Below are positions 1 through 8,237 of a stretch of 64,000 nucleotides of DNA, one piece after another (the first letter of the stretch is position 1; the number at the start of each line of letters is the position of its first letter). The stretch lies in assembly GCA_035943935.1 (NCBI GenBank), contig DASZBR010000006.1:1-64000 (forward strand), given 5' to 3'. This DNA is from DASZBR01 sp035943935. Its GTDB lineage: Bacteria > Pseudomonadota > Gammaproteobacteria > DASZBR01. The notes beneath the pieces were generated by a model. It had not been told where the DNA came from. It was given only the letters and a program-made list of their open reading frames with translations, and ran no database searches. Made by a program: the position numbers and the translations under genes.

Positions 1-67
1 TCCTTGTGTTTGGTGGTCGAAACCTCAGTTTACAGCGAGTTTTGTGCTTTTTTGATCCCCCTCATCC

Positions 68-99
68 GCCCTTCGGGCACCTTCTTCCTCCGGAAGAAG
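68..99. repeat. REP-like double hairpin
   Basis: Two adjacent hairpins are visible: GCCC-TTC-GGGC at 68-78 and CTTCTTCC-TCC-GGAAGAAG at 81-99. This arrangement resembles short extragenic palindromes common in proteobacteria. It lies in the 200-bp leader of the ankyrin gene run. The rest of 1-202 shows no convincing gene; a minus-strand reading frame through it simply translates the palindromes. Confidence 0.55.
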
Positions 100-202
100 C
101 GAAAACATATGAAAAAATTCACTTTTTGTCCTGTACCTTAATAAAACCTTAAGGTTTGATGTGTAGAATACGCCATCATGTAATCTTACTAATGAGGAGA
201 GA

Positions 203-730
203 ATGATGGACGCGAACGAAACAGAACGTGTAATTCCAGTTAAACCCACCGATTTCGGAGATGTTGCTGAAGCGATACTAAACAGAAATGCCGTTCAACT
301 TAAAAAAGTCCTAGAAGGGTACCGTGGAGAAAACGGAGGAGACGTTCAAGGTTTAGTCGACTTATGTGATATCCAGAACGAAACTCCTTCCGAATTAAAA
401 ATTCTCCTTATGGCAAGATTAATGACGCTTTCGCAAACAAAGGAGCACCTGAAACTCCTTAATGATGATTTTAATTATTCTGACATTAAAAAAGTTTTAA
501 GACAGCTTGATGTTAAAACGCGTCAAAAATTGAATGAGGCGACAAAAGATACAAGCTATAGAAATATTAAATCTGCACTCAAAAAATTTCCTAAGCAAAA
601 CGAAGAAGTGTTTTCTCCTGCGGCAGCTGTCGCTACATTAGTAAGTCCTGCGCATCCTAATCCACAAAAAGCTAAACTACCTATTTTTAGGCCATCAAAT
701 GGATTCAGGCATCCGGCGTCAGGATTCTAA
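203..730 (+). CDS. Hypothetical helical protein, first gene of the ankyrin gene run
   Basis: I do not recognise a named family. The 175-residue product is predicted helical and soluble, with no signal peptide or membrane segment. Residues about 30-130 align by eye with the N-terminal part of the protein at 2488-3384: both have an acidic-isoleucine-lysine stretch near residue 93, then TR-x-KL, and end in Y-x-x-I-[KR]-SA-x-K-x-F. The other protein continues into ankyrin repeats, whereas this one ends in a Pro/Phe-rich tail, so it resembles a free-standing copy of that domain. A GAGGAG box at 194-199 favours the second ATG at 206 over the one at 203. It heads a set of closely spaced same-strand genes running to 6760. 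Confidence 0.75.
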   Translation: MMDANETERVIPVKPTDFGDVAEAILNRNAVQLKKVLEGYRGENGGDVQGLVDLCDIQNETPSELKILLMARLMTLSQTKEHLKLLNDDFNYSDIKKVLRQLDVKTRQKLNEATKDTSYRNIKSALKKFPKQNEEVFSPAAAVATLVSPAHPNPQKAKLPIFRPSNGFRHPASGF

Positions 731-745
731 TTATGAGGCATTTAT

Positions 746-1141
746 ATGTTTGAACAAGATGCGTGGGGACGAAACCAATTACATTGGGCAGCATTGAACG
801 GCGATTTGGACGATGTGAAAGATCTTGTAGGAAGAGGCATGTCGATGCATGTGGAGGATAACGATGGATTGAGCGCATTTCGTTTAGCCATCAGAGGTAA
901 TAATCGTCCTGTCGTTGATTTCCTCCTAAGTCGAGGTGCGCGAGTAACGCCAGAGTGTATTCAAGATGCTGAAAAGAAAAAGTTCTTCGAGTTAGTCGAT
1001 CATTTACGACTCGTGTTAACTGTACAACTTACAGAACCATACCCTGTATTTTTGGTACCACAACCGCACAGAGTAGCAGTAGTGCGTGGTGTGTTTGATG
1101 AGTCGCAAATATTAGCCGCGCAACCGGTGTATCGAAAATAA
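746..1141 (+). CDS. Small ankyrin-repeat protein
   Basis: A 131-residue protein with about two ankyrin repeats at residues 5-70. The repeat hallmarks are G-R-N-x-LHWAA-x-NGD and a second unit ending in LLSRGA. Ankyrin repeats bind protein partners, and in intracellular gammaproteobacteria such proteins are often secreted effectors, though nothing here proves secretion. The C-terminal half, from about residue 85, is not recognisable and ends in a basic tail (VYRK). The start has GAGG about 8 nt upstream. It follows the preceding gene by 15 bp and precedes the next by 20 bp, consistent with one transcript. Confidence 0.8.
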   Translation: MFEQDAWGRNQLHWAALNGDLDDVKDLVGRGMSMHVEDNDGLSAFRLAIRGNNRPVVDFLLSRGARVTPECIQDAEKKKFFELVDHLRLVLTVQLTEPYPVFLVPQPHRVAVVRGVFDESQILAAQPVYRK

Positions 1142-1161
1142 CAACCAAGAGGACATAGTCT

Positions 1162-1713
1162 GTGAATGAACTTTCTCCTGCTGAAAAGCACAAAATGGCG
1201 AAATTAGAAGAAGAATTTAAAAGTAGTCCTACGCATCGAGATGAACTCGGTTGTACGTTATTGCATTGGGCGTGTTATCTCGGTGATTGCGCAACAGTGG
1301 TACGTCTTTTGGAATCAAGCGCAGATATTGAAGCGGAAGCCAAAGTAGATAAACGCAGGCCCCTTCATGAAGCGGCCAATAATGGTAAGACCACCGTCGT
1401 CGACATTCTCCTGACGCATGGAGCAGAACTTCATGCAGAAGACGCGTATGGTTGGACCGCATTGCATTTTGCCGCATGGAAATGTCATATCGATACGGCG
1501 ATAGATTTGCTGGCCAAGGGAGCTGTGTCACATGCAAAAGATAAAGAAGGACTTTCTCCTTATGAGAGAATTTCTAAAAGAAATGCAAATCGCGTTGCGA
1601 TGAAGCTTCTTTTAAAAGTAACGCAAGATAGTCCGCGGAATGTCGCTGCTGAAGTTGAGCCGCCTGAACCTTTTCCGTCTAGCGCATTACTTAAAATATT
1701 AAACCCGAAATAG
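1162..1713 (+). CDS. Ankyrin-repeat protein
   Basis: A 183-residue protein with a GTG start preceded by AAGAGGA at 1148-1154. Residues about 29-150 form three to four ankyrin repeats, with LLHWACYLGD, RPLHEAANNGK and TALHFAAWK as the helix-1 signatures. No signal peptide or membrane segment is seen, so it is probably a protein-binding scaffold, in the bacterium or in a host cell. The tail after residue 155 is Pro/Glu-rich and ends in a short basic stretch (LNPK). It is part of the same-strand gene run; a 31-bp REP-like palindrome follows it. Confidence 0.85.
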   Translation: MNELSPAEKHKMAKLEEEFKSSPTHRDELGCTLLHWACYLGDCATVVRLLESSADIEAEAKVDKRRPLHEAANNGKTTVVDILLTHGAELHAEDAYGWTALHFAAWKCHIDTAIDLLAKGAVSHAKDKEGLSPYERISKRNANRVAMKLLLKVTQDSPRNVAAEVEPPEPFPSSALLKILNPK

Positions 1714-1720
1714 AGTAATC

Positions 1721-1751
1721 GTAGCCCGGATAGAGCGCAGCGAAATCCGGG
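1721..1751. repeat. REP-like palindrome, copy 1
   Basis: A 31-bp element with CCCGGAT and ATCCGGG arms around an AGAGCGCAGCGAA loop. An identical 31-bp copy lies at 23739-23769. It sits between two same-strand ankyrin-run genes, so it either interrupts the transcript or modulates mRNA stability inside it. It matches the general pattern of gammaproteobacterial REP elements. Confidence 0.8.
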
Positions 1752-1773
1752 ATCATTTAATCAGGAGAAAACA

Positions 1774-2463
1774 GTGGAAGATATTAAACCTAAAAAAAAT
1801 TCTTCAGATGCAAAATTAAAATTGTGTGAAGATTTATATCGGACTAAAAAAATCGAACGAGACGGGTCAGTATCAACTCAACCGTTTGAGTCCATTTGTC
1901 GATTTATTACCGAAGGCGTGGATCCTACGCAACTGAGTTTTTTTCATCTGCTCGATACGTTTGTCGAGGAATATTTTGACCAGCCCGATCCAGACAAAGC
2001 GCTATATTTATTTGCTAAGCTACTTTTAGAGCGCGGTGCACCTGCTACAAAAGAAACATGTCAAAGAATATTGGCGCGTGCGTTTGATAGAAGCGAAGAA
2101 GAAGTTTTAGTCTGTCTGCGCATTATTGCAAAAAAACAACCCGCGACATTTTTATTGCGATTCGAAGGCGAAAGAACTGCGCTGCATTGTGCAGTCGAAA
2201 GAGCGTATACCGAAGCCGCTCTGTTTCTGATTAATGATTGTAAGATCGACTTGACGGCAGTAGATTCGATAGGTTACTCGGCAGTTGAATGGGCAGAATT
2301 ATATAGTAATACGGTTGTTCTCGACGCACTCTCAGCAGTGAATACTCGAGCATTGGGTCCGATATTGGGCGACAGTCCTATTCTTTCTTCGATGGGTTCG
2401 CCTCGCTGTAAACCGACAGTGAATTATCCCGAGGAATTATTACCGTTAACGCCACGAAAATAG
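1774..2463 (+). CDS. Ankyrin-like helical-repeat protein
   Basis: A 229-residue protein with a GTG start behind AGGAGA (1763-1768). The N-terminal 110 residues are helical and unfamiliar. Residues about 115-190 contain degenerate ankyrin repeats (RTALHCAVERAYTEAALFLI, then a unit with GYSAVEWAEL). The C-terminus carries a Ser/Pro-rich tail ending PLTPRK; similar TP-plus-basic tails appear in the products at 4814 and 6410. There is no export signal. It lies within the same-strand gene run, just after the REP-like palindrome. Confidence 0.8.
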   Translation: MEDIKPKKNSSDAKLKLCEDLYRTKKIERDGSVSTQPFESICRFITEGVDPTQLSFFHLLDTFVEEYFDQPDPDKALYLFAKLLLERGAPATKETCQRILARAFDRSEEEVLVCLRIIAKKQPATFLLRFEGERTALHCAVERAYTEAALFLINDCKIDLTAVDSIGYSAVEWAELYSNTVVLDALSAVNTRALGPILGDSPILSSMGSPRCKPTVNYPEELLPLTPRK

Positions 2464-2487
2464 TATTAATTTAATCAGGAGTAAGCA

Positions 2488-3384
2488 ATGGAAGAATTTA
2501 ACGCAACAAATGAATTAGGTGTGATCTCAGCTTCAGCTGTTGAACTTGAAGATATTCATGAAAAATTACAAACGGCTTTTCAGGCAGAAGATGTCGATGC
2601 GGTTAAAGCGTGTTTAAAAAACCATCGAGATCTTAATAAGTTAATAAGACTTTATAAAGAAGCGGTTGAAGCAAAATATAAAAACACAGGCATTTTGTGT
2701 TTATGTTTAATGCGAATGCTTAACCTAGATGTGAGAGAGGATGTGTTGGCTATTCTTGAGCAGCATAAGCCTGATGAAATTAAAGAGGTTATAAAAACGG
2801 TTGAGTATGAGACTCGCGTAAAACTCGAATCGGTTCCAAGCAAATATGTCACTATACGTTCAGCAACAAAAGCATTTACGCGTGAAGAGTGTGTTGCATT
2901 TCTTGCGCTGCATGGAGCTGCACCGCTAAAAGATGACTATAATTTGTATGGAATACGTTCTAACGTTGGGAATATAAAATTTAATGCAGCGGCATATAAA
3001 GGTGATATTAAAACATTACAAAAGTTACTGGCTGAACAAAAACCTGGAACGAAGTTAGTTTTGCAACGTTTGGGAGGATGGACACCACTGCATTGTGCAG
3101 CGCTTGCAGGTAGAGAAGAAACAGTAAGATTTTTATTAGCAAACGGCGCATCACCAGCCACTAAAAACAAGAAGGAAAAAACTGCGTTACAGTTAGCAAC
3201 AGATCCTGCGGTTCAAGCGGTATTACGTGCAGCGGAACAACCCGAGGTAGAATTGCAATCTCGACAACCGTTAGTGCCGGTCGCGGGAGTCGTAGGACAG
3301 TTCATGCTTGCGCCGCCGCAAGAAACAGCAGCACTTCCCTCGAGTGTAGTGCCAAGCGAAATAAAGCGAAAAAACAGTAAATAA
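2488..3384 (+). CDS. Ankyrin-repeat protein with N-terminal helical domain
   Basis: A 298-residue protein. Residues about 20-130 form a helical domain that aligns by eye with most of the product of 203-730, including the module around residues 93-130. Residues about 165-240 contain ankyrin repeats, with FNAAAYKGD and TPLHCAALAGREE as signatures and LLANGA repeat ends. The tail from 245 is Pro/Ala-rich and ends in a basic cluster. A good ribosome site (TCAGGAG at 2475-2481) precedes the ATG. The domain layout suggests a helical partner-binding head plus an ankyrin arm; the partner is unknown. Confidence 0.85.
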   Translation: MEEFNATNELGVISASAVELEDIHEKLQTAFQAEDVDAVKACLKNHRDLNKLIRLYKEAVEAKYKNTGILCLCLMRMLNLDVREDVLAILEQHKPDEIKEVIKTVEYETRVKLESVPSKYVTIRSATKAFTREECVAFLALHGAAPLKDDYNLYGIRSNVGNIKFNAAAYKGDIKTLQKLLAEQKPGTKLVLQRLGGWTPLHCAALAGREETVRFLLANGASPATKNKKEKTALQLATDPAVQAVLRAAEQPEVELQSRQPLVPVAGVVGQFMLAPPQETAALPSSVVPSEIKRKNSK

Positions 3385-3397
3385 ATAGAGGATAACG

Positions 3398-3631
3398 ATG
3401 AGAGAGCAAGGATTTTTTAGAATGCCAGCGCTTTTCAGACCCGCTGTAGATGGTATCGATGGTATTGGCAAAGTCATGGCATATGCGTCGATACTTTTTA
3501 TGATAGCGATAAAGTTAGGGTTTACCGATCCTAATAATTGGAGCCCAAGAATGGTTATTCAACTTCTTGGAGGGGCTGCAGTCCTGGGGGCTGGAATTGG
3601 GTTGGGAAATGCGATAGCCAATCGACGATGA
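3398..3631 (+). CDS. Small two-helix membrane protein
   Basis: A 77-residue product with two hydrophobic segments, about residues 28-43 (YASILFMIAIKLGF) and 53-72 (IQLLGGAAVLGAGIGLGNAI, Gly-rich), followed by a basic NRR end. No family is recognised. The Gly-rich second helix could support tight helix packing or oligomerisation, which is inference. TAGAGGA at 3387-3392 precedes the start, and it lies 13 bp after the ankyrin gene, so cotranslation or cotranscription is likely. A second membrane protein of this run is at 4301. Confidence 0.75.
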   Translation: MREQGFFRMPALFRPAVDGIDGIGKVMAYASILFMIAIKLGFTDPNNWSPRMVIQLLGGAAVLGAGIGLGNAIANRR

Positions 3632-3667
3632 TAATCATTGATCTTTAAAAAACCGTAGGAATAAACC

Positions 3668-4252
3668 GTGAACGAACAATACGACGATTCAGATGATGAA
3701 AATAGCGATAACTCCGAAAGCCATGAAGATGCGTGGTTTAGTACGATGCAATTTTTAATGAAAAAGAAGTGTGTTCCAAAAGAATCATGGATAGTGGCTG
3801 CTGCGCATAAAGAATTGCTCGAAGATTTTGCAGATTACTTGTTGGAGCAGGGCGCATGGGAAGTTATGCTTTCTGCCGCATTAAATCCATCACGCGATTT
3901 AAGCTTACAAGAACGCGAACAATTATTTCAAAAGATTATTTTTAGGTTCAATGATTTAAAGTGGGGAGATTCTTTTACACTGCTGACACGGTTTAAAGAT
4001 AAATTAAAGCAGGTTGATCATGAGGAAATTCGCACTGTCTTAATTTCTGCGCTGCGGAAAGTGAGTGGGCGAAATATCTTTGAATTAATTTCAAAAGATC
4101 TTTTGGTTGATAGATTATTGGATAATGTAGGCAGTAAATTATTAAAAGAGCATAACGCGCAGTTACTCAGTTTTCATCAACAATCGGCGCCAGAGGTTAA
4201 AAAATATAGCATTAATGATTTACATGATATTAAAAAGAACATGGTTAAATGA
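3668..4252 (+). CDS. Hypothetical acidic helical protein
   Basis: A 194-residue protein with a GTG start and a GTAGGAA ribosome site. The first 20 residues are strongly acidic (Asp/Glu/Ser-rich) and probably disordered; the rest is predicted helical. Around residues 116-140 it carries the motif VDHEEIRTVL, resembling the acidic-isoleucine-x-x-VL module of the proteins at 203, 2488, 5891 and 6410. No ankyrin repeat, signal peptide or membrane segment is evident. I cannot assign a function. Confidence 0.7.
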   Translation: MNEQYDDSDDENSDNSESHEDAWFSTMQFLMKKKCVPKESWIVAAAHKELLEDFADYLLEQGAWEVMLSAALNPSRDLSLQEREQLFQKIIFRFNDLKWGDSFTLLTRFKDKLKQVDHEEIRTVLISALRKVSGRNIFELISKDLLVDRLLDNVGSKLLKEHNAQLLSFHQQSAPEVKKYSINDLHDIKKNMVK

Positions 4253-4300
4253 TTCATAGCCTAAATACAATTGAAATGAGACGACCGTAAGGAAAATAGT

Positions 4301-4762
4301 ATGCAAGAACAACGACCACAAAATGGTTTCAATGAAACGTCAGCCACGAATTTAGTTAAAAGCGCAATCATTATGCTGGCGATATTTGGATTGCTCGATA
4401 AGTTTAATATTATTAATTTGAATAAAAGTCGCTTTAATCATATTTTTGCGGCGGTTTCTGCAAGCATTTTTATGGCGGTCATGAGTAAATTACTCAATGA
4501 GCATGTTCCTGAGACGGTTCCTCCCCATGCAGGATTGTTAGCGAAACTGGGTGCGTTTTCTCAACAGGTCACTGCAATACGTTCCCCCAAAACGATAGCG
4601 GAGGGTGCAGCAAAAGGATTGTTGTGCGGTGCATTACTTGCGATGGTGCTGTTAAAAGATAAAGGCCCCGATTTTAATCTGATGATCGTCATGACTTTTA
4701 TGGGTGCAGCGGCTGGTTTTCATAATACCGTGGGTGAATTTTTTCGTCCCGGAAATCGTTGA
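4301..4762 (+). CDS. Hypothetical membrane protein
   Basis: A 153-residue protein with probably three to four hydrophobic segments: about 17-33, 47-62, 103-117 and 126-140, the last pair Gly/Ala/Met-rich. No family is recognised. GTAAGGA lies upstream of the ATG. Like the 77-residue protein at 3398 it ends in a short charged tail after a Gly-containing helix. Its position among ankyrin and helical genes suggests the run encodes both soluble and membrane parts, but no complex is demonstrated. Confidence 0.75.
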   Translation: MQEQRPQNGFNETSATNLVKSAIIMLAIFGLLDKFNIINLNKSRFNHIFAAVSASIFMAVMSKLLNEHVPETVPPHAGLLAKLGAFSQQVTAIRSPKTIAEGAAKGLLCGALLAMVLLKDKGPDFNLMIVMTFMGAAAGFHNTVGEFFRPGNR

Positions 4763-4813
4763 GACTGTTATAAAAGGTAATACTCAAAATATTAATTTTA
4801 GTGAGGATGTATT

Positions 4814-5842
4814 GTGGACGAGAGAACGCAAAGACATGCAGCAAAACTCTGGAAGGCATTGGAAGATGAAAAGCCAGATGTCTTTGGTCCGCTTTTATCT
4901 GGCGTGACGGATTTAAAATTATTAGAAAAATTGATTTATGATGTCATCGTTGCGATTGGTAAAGCGAGAATACTCAAGGGAAATTGCAGAGAAATCCTGA
5001 AATTGTGTTTTTTACATCTTAAAGATTTAACTAAGCCCACAGAGGGATTATGTATCTCTAAAAAACTCATGTTGGTCTGTCTACCGGAGTTAGATAATCT
5101 GGGGAGCAAAGACCTTTATGCTTTACTGATGTATACAGGTAAAAAAAACACTGAAGTGACGTTGTTTTTTTGTATTCGTCGACGGCTTTTAGGCAGCGAA
5201 GCATTATTGAAATATCCCAATTTTGTTAAAGTGATAGAAAGTATTCCGAACGGAAAAAATTATAGAGATGATGTGAAAACAGGTAAGGAGGATATCCTGA
5301 GTGTGATCGATTACTCTCCCAGTTTAACTGACGTTCAATTTTGTCTTGATTTGCTGAGAGTCAATCATCCCAGCTTGCTGGATCTTATCTGTGTCATGTG
5401 TATTTATAGCGTTCCCAATTTAGATAAAATAACCTTATTTCTTAAGCGAATGGTGTTATCCCCGCTGGTTAACGATGACGAGGTTCGCAAAGTCGTTAAG
5501 GAATGTCTGAGGGTGTTAGATCGTCACAAAGCGGATTTCAAATGGGTTCATGCAAAAAGTGATCCGACACGTCATGAGACGTGGCTAGAGCTTATTTCGA
5601 GTCAGATTAAATTGAAAAATTACCCTGCGCTTTTTTGTCAGACGCGTGAGAATACGATGAGTTTCTGGAGGCCAAATGAAAAAGAAGTTCCTATTACGCC
5701 AGTAAAAAAGAAGAAAAATCTTTCTGTACATTTTAAAACGGTAGACGGTTCAAAAGAGGGTCCACTGATTGTTGAGGTTATAACATTTCCGAGTGAGTAT
5801 CGTGGTGTAGTATTACGTAAAGTCACGCCAAGATTTACGTGA
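4814..5842 (+). CDS. Hypothetical helical-repeat-like protein
   Basis: A 342-residue protein with a GTG start behind GTGAGGA (4801-4807). The first 265 residues are almost entirely predicted helix with regularly spaced leucines, suggesting an alpha-solenoid, but no ankyrin or TPR signature is clear. The last 80 residues differ: a basic PITPVKKKKN patch followed by a stretch with beta character (LIVEVITF, RGVVLRKVT). No signal peptide or membrane helix is seen. Function is unknown. It is the largest protein of the run. Confidence 0.75.
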   Translation: MDERTQRHAAKLWKALEDEKPDVFGPLLSGVTDLKLLEKLIYDVIVAIGKARILKGNCREILKLCFLHLKDLTKPTEGLCISKKLMLVCLPELDNLGSKDLYALLMYTGKKNTEVTLFFCIRRRLLGSEALLKYPNFVKVIESIPNGKNYRDDVKTGKEDILSVIDYSPSLTDVQFCLDLLRVNHPSLLDLICVMCIYSVPNLDKITLFLKRMVLSPLVNDDEVRKVVKECLRVLDRHKADFKWVHAKSDPTRHETWLELISSQIKLKNYPALFCQTRENTMSFWRPNEKEVPITPVKKKKNLSVHFKTVDGSKEGPLIVEVITFPSEYRGVVLRKVTPRFT

Positions 5843-5890
5843 TGAAGCGATTGGTTATAATGAAAGTCTAATGTTACGAAGGGAGATACT

Positions 5891-6382
5891 ATGAATGATA
5901 GCGCAGAAGCACGAAAGTCTCGTTTAAAACGTCTTGAGCAAGATCTCTGGGATCAAACAGAGGGTATGCACGATTATAAAGACTTGCTCGAAAGACTCGG
6001 TGCGTATAAACCCGAAGAAATTCAAGCTGTTTTAGAGAGTAAAAATGATGGTGTGAAATCTTTGCGTGAAGTTCTGCCGGTCACCGTTCTAAAAAGCATT
6101 GATGCAAAATTAGCGCAACATAAACTTGAAATGATCGCTGAAGAGGGTGCCGTCAGTCGTCCGTTACGTTATATAAATGCAACGTCTGCTTCATCACCAA
6201 AAAGTAGTAGTGCAGTAGCTATTGGCAAAGCAAGGGGTGTGAGTCCACGAAGTCGTTCAAGTACAACAGATAAAGCAGTGGAATCAACGGGTTCTGATAC
6301 AGACGATATGATGGTAAAAGAAGTTGGAGAGGTGATGTTTGGCAGAACGTTTAAGATGGGAAATAGATCGACGAACGAATAG
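5891..6382 (+). CDS. Hypothetical protein with EEIQ-x-VL module
   Basis: A 163-residue protein with AAGGGAGA upstream of the ATG. Residues about 8-78 are helical and contain YKPEEIQAVLESKNDGV, closely matched by YSAEEIQTVLNSDGV in the next gene product. Residues 95-135 are Ser/Thr-rich and probably disordered, with several basic-Ser patches. No known family is recognised. The similarity to its neighbour indicates tandem duplication or divergence within the run. Confidence 0.75.
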   Translation: MNDSAEARKSRLKRLEQDLWDQTEGMHDYKDLLERLGAYKPEEIQAVLESKNDGVKSLREVLPVTVLKSIDAKLAQHKLEMIAEEGAVSRPLRYINATSASSPKSSSAVAIGKARGVSPRSRSSTTDKAVESTGSDTDDMMVKEVGEVMFGRTFKMGNRSTNE

Positions 6383-6409
6383 GATGCATGCTTAATTAAG
6401 GAGATAATT

Positions 6410-6760
6410 ATGGATGATGTAATGGATACTGAAGTTGTGTTAACACCGCTGGCTAAAAAATCTGATGTAACGCTGATGAGAGATTTTTTTGTAAGACGAC
6501 TACAATCGGGACGAGGTGATTTTGATGATTTGTTGTCAGATCTCAATGAGTTGTATTCTGCAGAAGAAATCCAAACCGTATTGAATAGCGATGGGGTTCG
6601 CGGAAATCCCCGTATTAATTTTAAGCATTATCCGGTTGTTAAAGCCGCCATGGATATTGAAGTTACAACAACGGATGAAGAAGAAGTGCTGGCGAGTGCT
6701 GAGAACGATGGGAATTATGAAAATATTCCTACGCCGATGAGAATGTCGGGTAGGAAGTAG
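6410..6760 (+). CDS. Hypothetical protein with EEIQ-x-VL module
   Basis: A 116-residue protein with a strong AAGGAG site before the ATG. Residues about 22-65 hold the module ending YSAEEIQTVLNSDGV, shared with the preceding gene. The C-terminus is acidic, then ends in PTPMRMSGRK, a basic tail reminiscent of other run members. It is the last gene of the run; a perfect palindrome begins 9 bp after its stop, and the next gene (gatB) is convergent. Confidence 0.75.
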   Translation: MDDVMDTEVVLTPLAKKSDVTLMRDFFVRRLQSGRGDFDDLLSDLNELYSAEEIQTVLNSDGVRGNPRINFKHYPVVKAAMDIEVTTTDEEEVLASAENDGNYENIPTPMRMSGRK

Positions 6761-6769
6761 GCTGATGTA

Positions 6770-6791
6770 GGGGCGAGGCATGCCTCGCCCC
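6770..6791. repeat. Perfect palindrome between convergent genes
   Basis: GGGGCGAGGCA is followed directly by its reverse complement TGCCTCGCCCC, an 11-bp perfect inverted repeat. It lies between the last gene of the ankyrin run and the convergent gatB end. There is no T-tract, so it is not a textbook intrinsic terminator. The same GGGCGAGGC arm is found in the longer element at 47070-47117. Confidence 0.75.
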
Positions 6792-6799
6792 ACATAGAT

Positions 6800-8236
6800 T
6801 TACGCTAAATGCTTCTTCAACAATTCATTCAACTGCGCCGGATTCGCTTTTCCACCCATCGCTTTCATGACTTGTCCGACAAAAAATCCAAATAATTTAT
6901 CTTTGCCTGAGCGATATTCGGCTAATTGAGACGGATTATTTTTCATAATTTCTTCTATAACTTTAATGATTTCACCTGAATCCGAAACTTGTTTTAAGCC
7001 CTCAGATTCAATAATCTCATCAGCGGTTTTTTTAGTTTCCCAGATTTTCTCAAAGACTTTCTTGGCTATATTATTTGAAACGGTATTATCCGAAATGCGA
7101 TTTAATAAACCAGATAATAGCGCAGGAGTGATGGGGGACTCAGCAATATCTAAACTATGTTTATTTAAATACGCTGATAATTCACCAATAATCCAATTCG
7201 CGGATAATTTAGGATCAGCTAATTTTGTGGTCGCTTCATAATAATCCGCCATTTCTTTTGAGCTCGATAAGATAACCGCTTCATAATCAGAAATGGCATA
7301 GGACTTTTTAAAGCGCTCGCGTTTTTGATCCGGTAATTCGGGAAGATTATTTTTAATATCCGCAATAAATTCTGAGGTAATCATCACAGGCAATAAATCC
7401 GGATCTGGGAAATATCTATAATCATTCGCATCTTCTTTAGATCGCATGCTACGCGTTTCATTTTTATCAGAGTCATATAATCTGGTTTCTTGTTTGATGG
7501 TTCCGCCATTTTCAAGAATGCCAATTTGTCGCTCGACTTCTAAATTAATCGCCTTTTCGACAAATCGAAAAGAATTAATGTTTTTTAACTCAGCGCGTGT
7601 GCCATATTTTTCAGCGCCTTTTTTGCGAACAGAAACGTTGGCATCACAGCGGAAAGAGCCTTCTTGTAAATTGCCATCGCAGATTTCTAAATATTTAACT
7701 AAAGCATGAAGCGATTTTAAATACGCCACAGCTTCTTTGGCACTTCTCATATCTGGCTCAGAGACGATTTCTAAAAGGGGAGTGCCAGCGCGATTCAGAT
7801 CGATTCCTGACGCATTGGGCATTGCTTCATGTAAAGATTTTCCGGCATCTTCTTCAAGATGTGCGCGTGTGACACCAATTCTTTTTATTTCACCTGACTC
7901 TAATACAATATCCAAATGGCCGTTTGAAACAATGGGCAAATCATATTGGCTGATTTGATAACCTTTCGGTAAATCCGGATAAAAATAATTTTTACGCGCA
8001 AATACACATCGCGTATTTACGGTTGCGTTAATACTCACGCCTAATTTCGCGGCCATTTTTACCGCTTCTTGATTTAAGACGGGTAACACACCGGGCATGC
8101 CAAGATCTATGGCACACGCTTGTGTATTGGGTTCAGCACCGTAGGCAATCGGCGCGCCCGAAAATAATTTCGATTTCGTTAATAGTTGCACATGAACTTC
8201 TAAACCAATGACGGTTTCCCAGTTATCCAACGCCAT
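6800..8236 (-). CDS. gatB: Aspartyl/glutamyl-tRNA amidotransferase subunit B
   Basis: GatB binds misacylated Glu-tRNA(Gln) or Asp-tRNA(Asn), phosphorylates the side chain and accepts ammonia from GatA. The 478-residue product starts with the family signature VIGLEVHVQLLTKSKLFSG and contains the zinc/catalytic cradle with ACAIDLGMPGVLP, then a helical and YqeY-like tail. The frame is open further upstream, but the ATG at 8236 has a perfect AGGAGG at 8243-8249 and starts 1 bp after the gatA stop, so it is chosen. It is cotranscribed with gatC and gatA. Confidence 0.97.
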   Translation of the reverse strand: MALDNWETVIGLEVHVQLLTKSKLFSGAPIAYGAEPNTQACAIDLGMPGVLPVLNQEAVKMAAKLGVSINATVNTRCVFARKNYFYPDLPKGYQISQYDLPIVSNGHLDIVLESGEIKRIGVTRAHLEEDAGKSLHEAMPNASGIDLNRAGTPLLEIVSEPDMRSAKEAVAYLKSLHALVKYLEICDGNLQEGSFRCDANVSVRKKGAEKYGTRAELKNINSFRFVEKAINLEVERQIGILENGGTIKQETRLYDSDKNETRSMRSKEDANDYRYFPDPDLLPVMITSEFIADIKNNLPELPDQKRERFKKSYAISDYEAVILSSSKEMADYYEATTKLADPKLSANWIIGELSAYLNKHSLDIAESPITPALLSGLLNRISDNTVSNNIAKKVFEKIWETKKTADEIIESEGLKQVSDSGEIIKVIEEIMKNNPSQLAEYRSGKDKLFGFFVGQVMKAMGGKANPAQLNELLKKHLA

Positions 8237-8237
8237 A

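Noticed and set aside
25..249. Minus-strand reading frame of 74 codons at the left edge
   Set aside because: It translates the REP-like hairpins and overlaps the start of the first real gene; the product has no family character.
4704..4907. Plus-strand frame between the membrane protein and the 342-aa gene
   Set aside because: It overlaps both neighbours in another frame and lacks a ribosome site; the GTG-start gene at 4814 has a good one.
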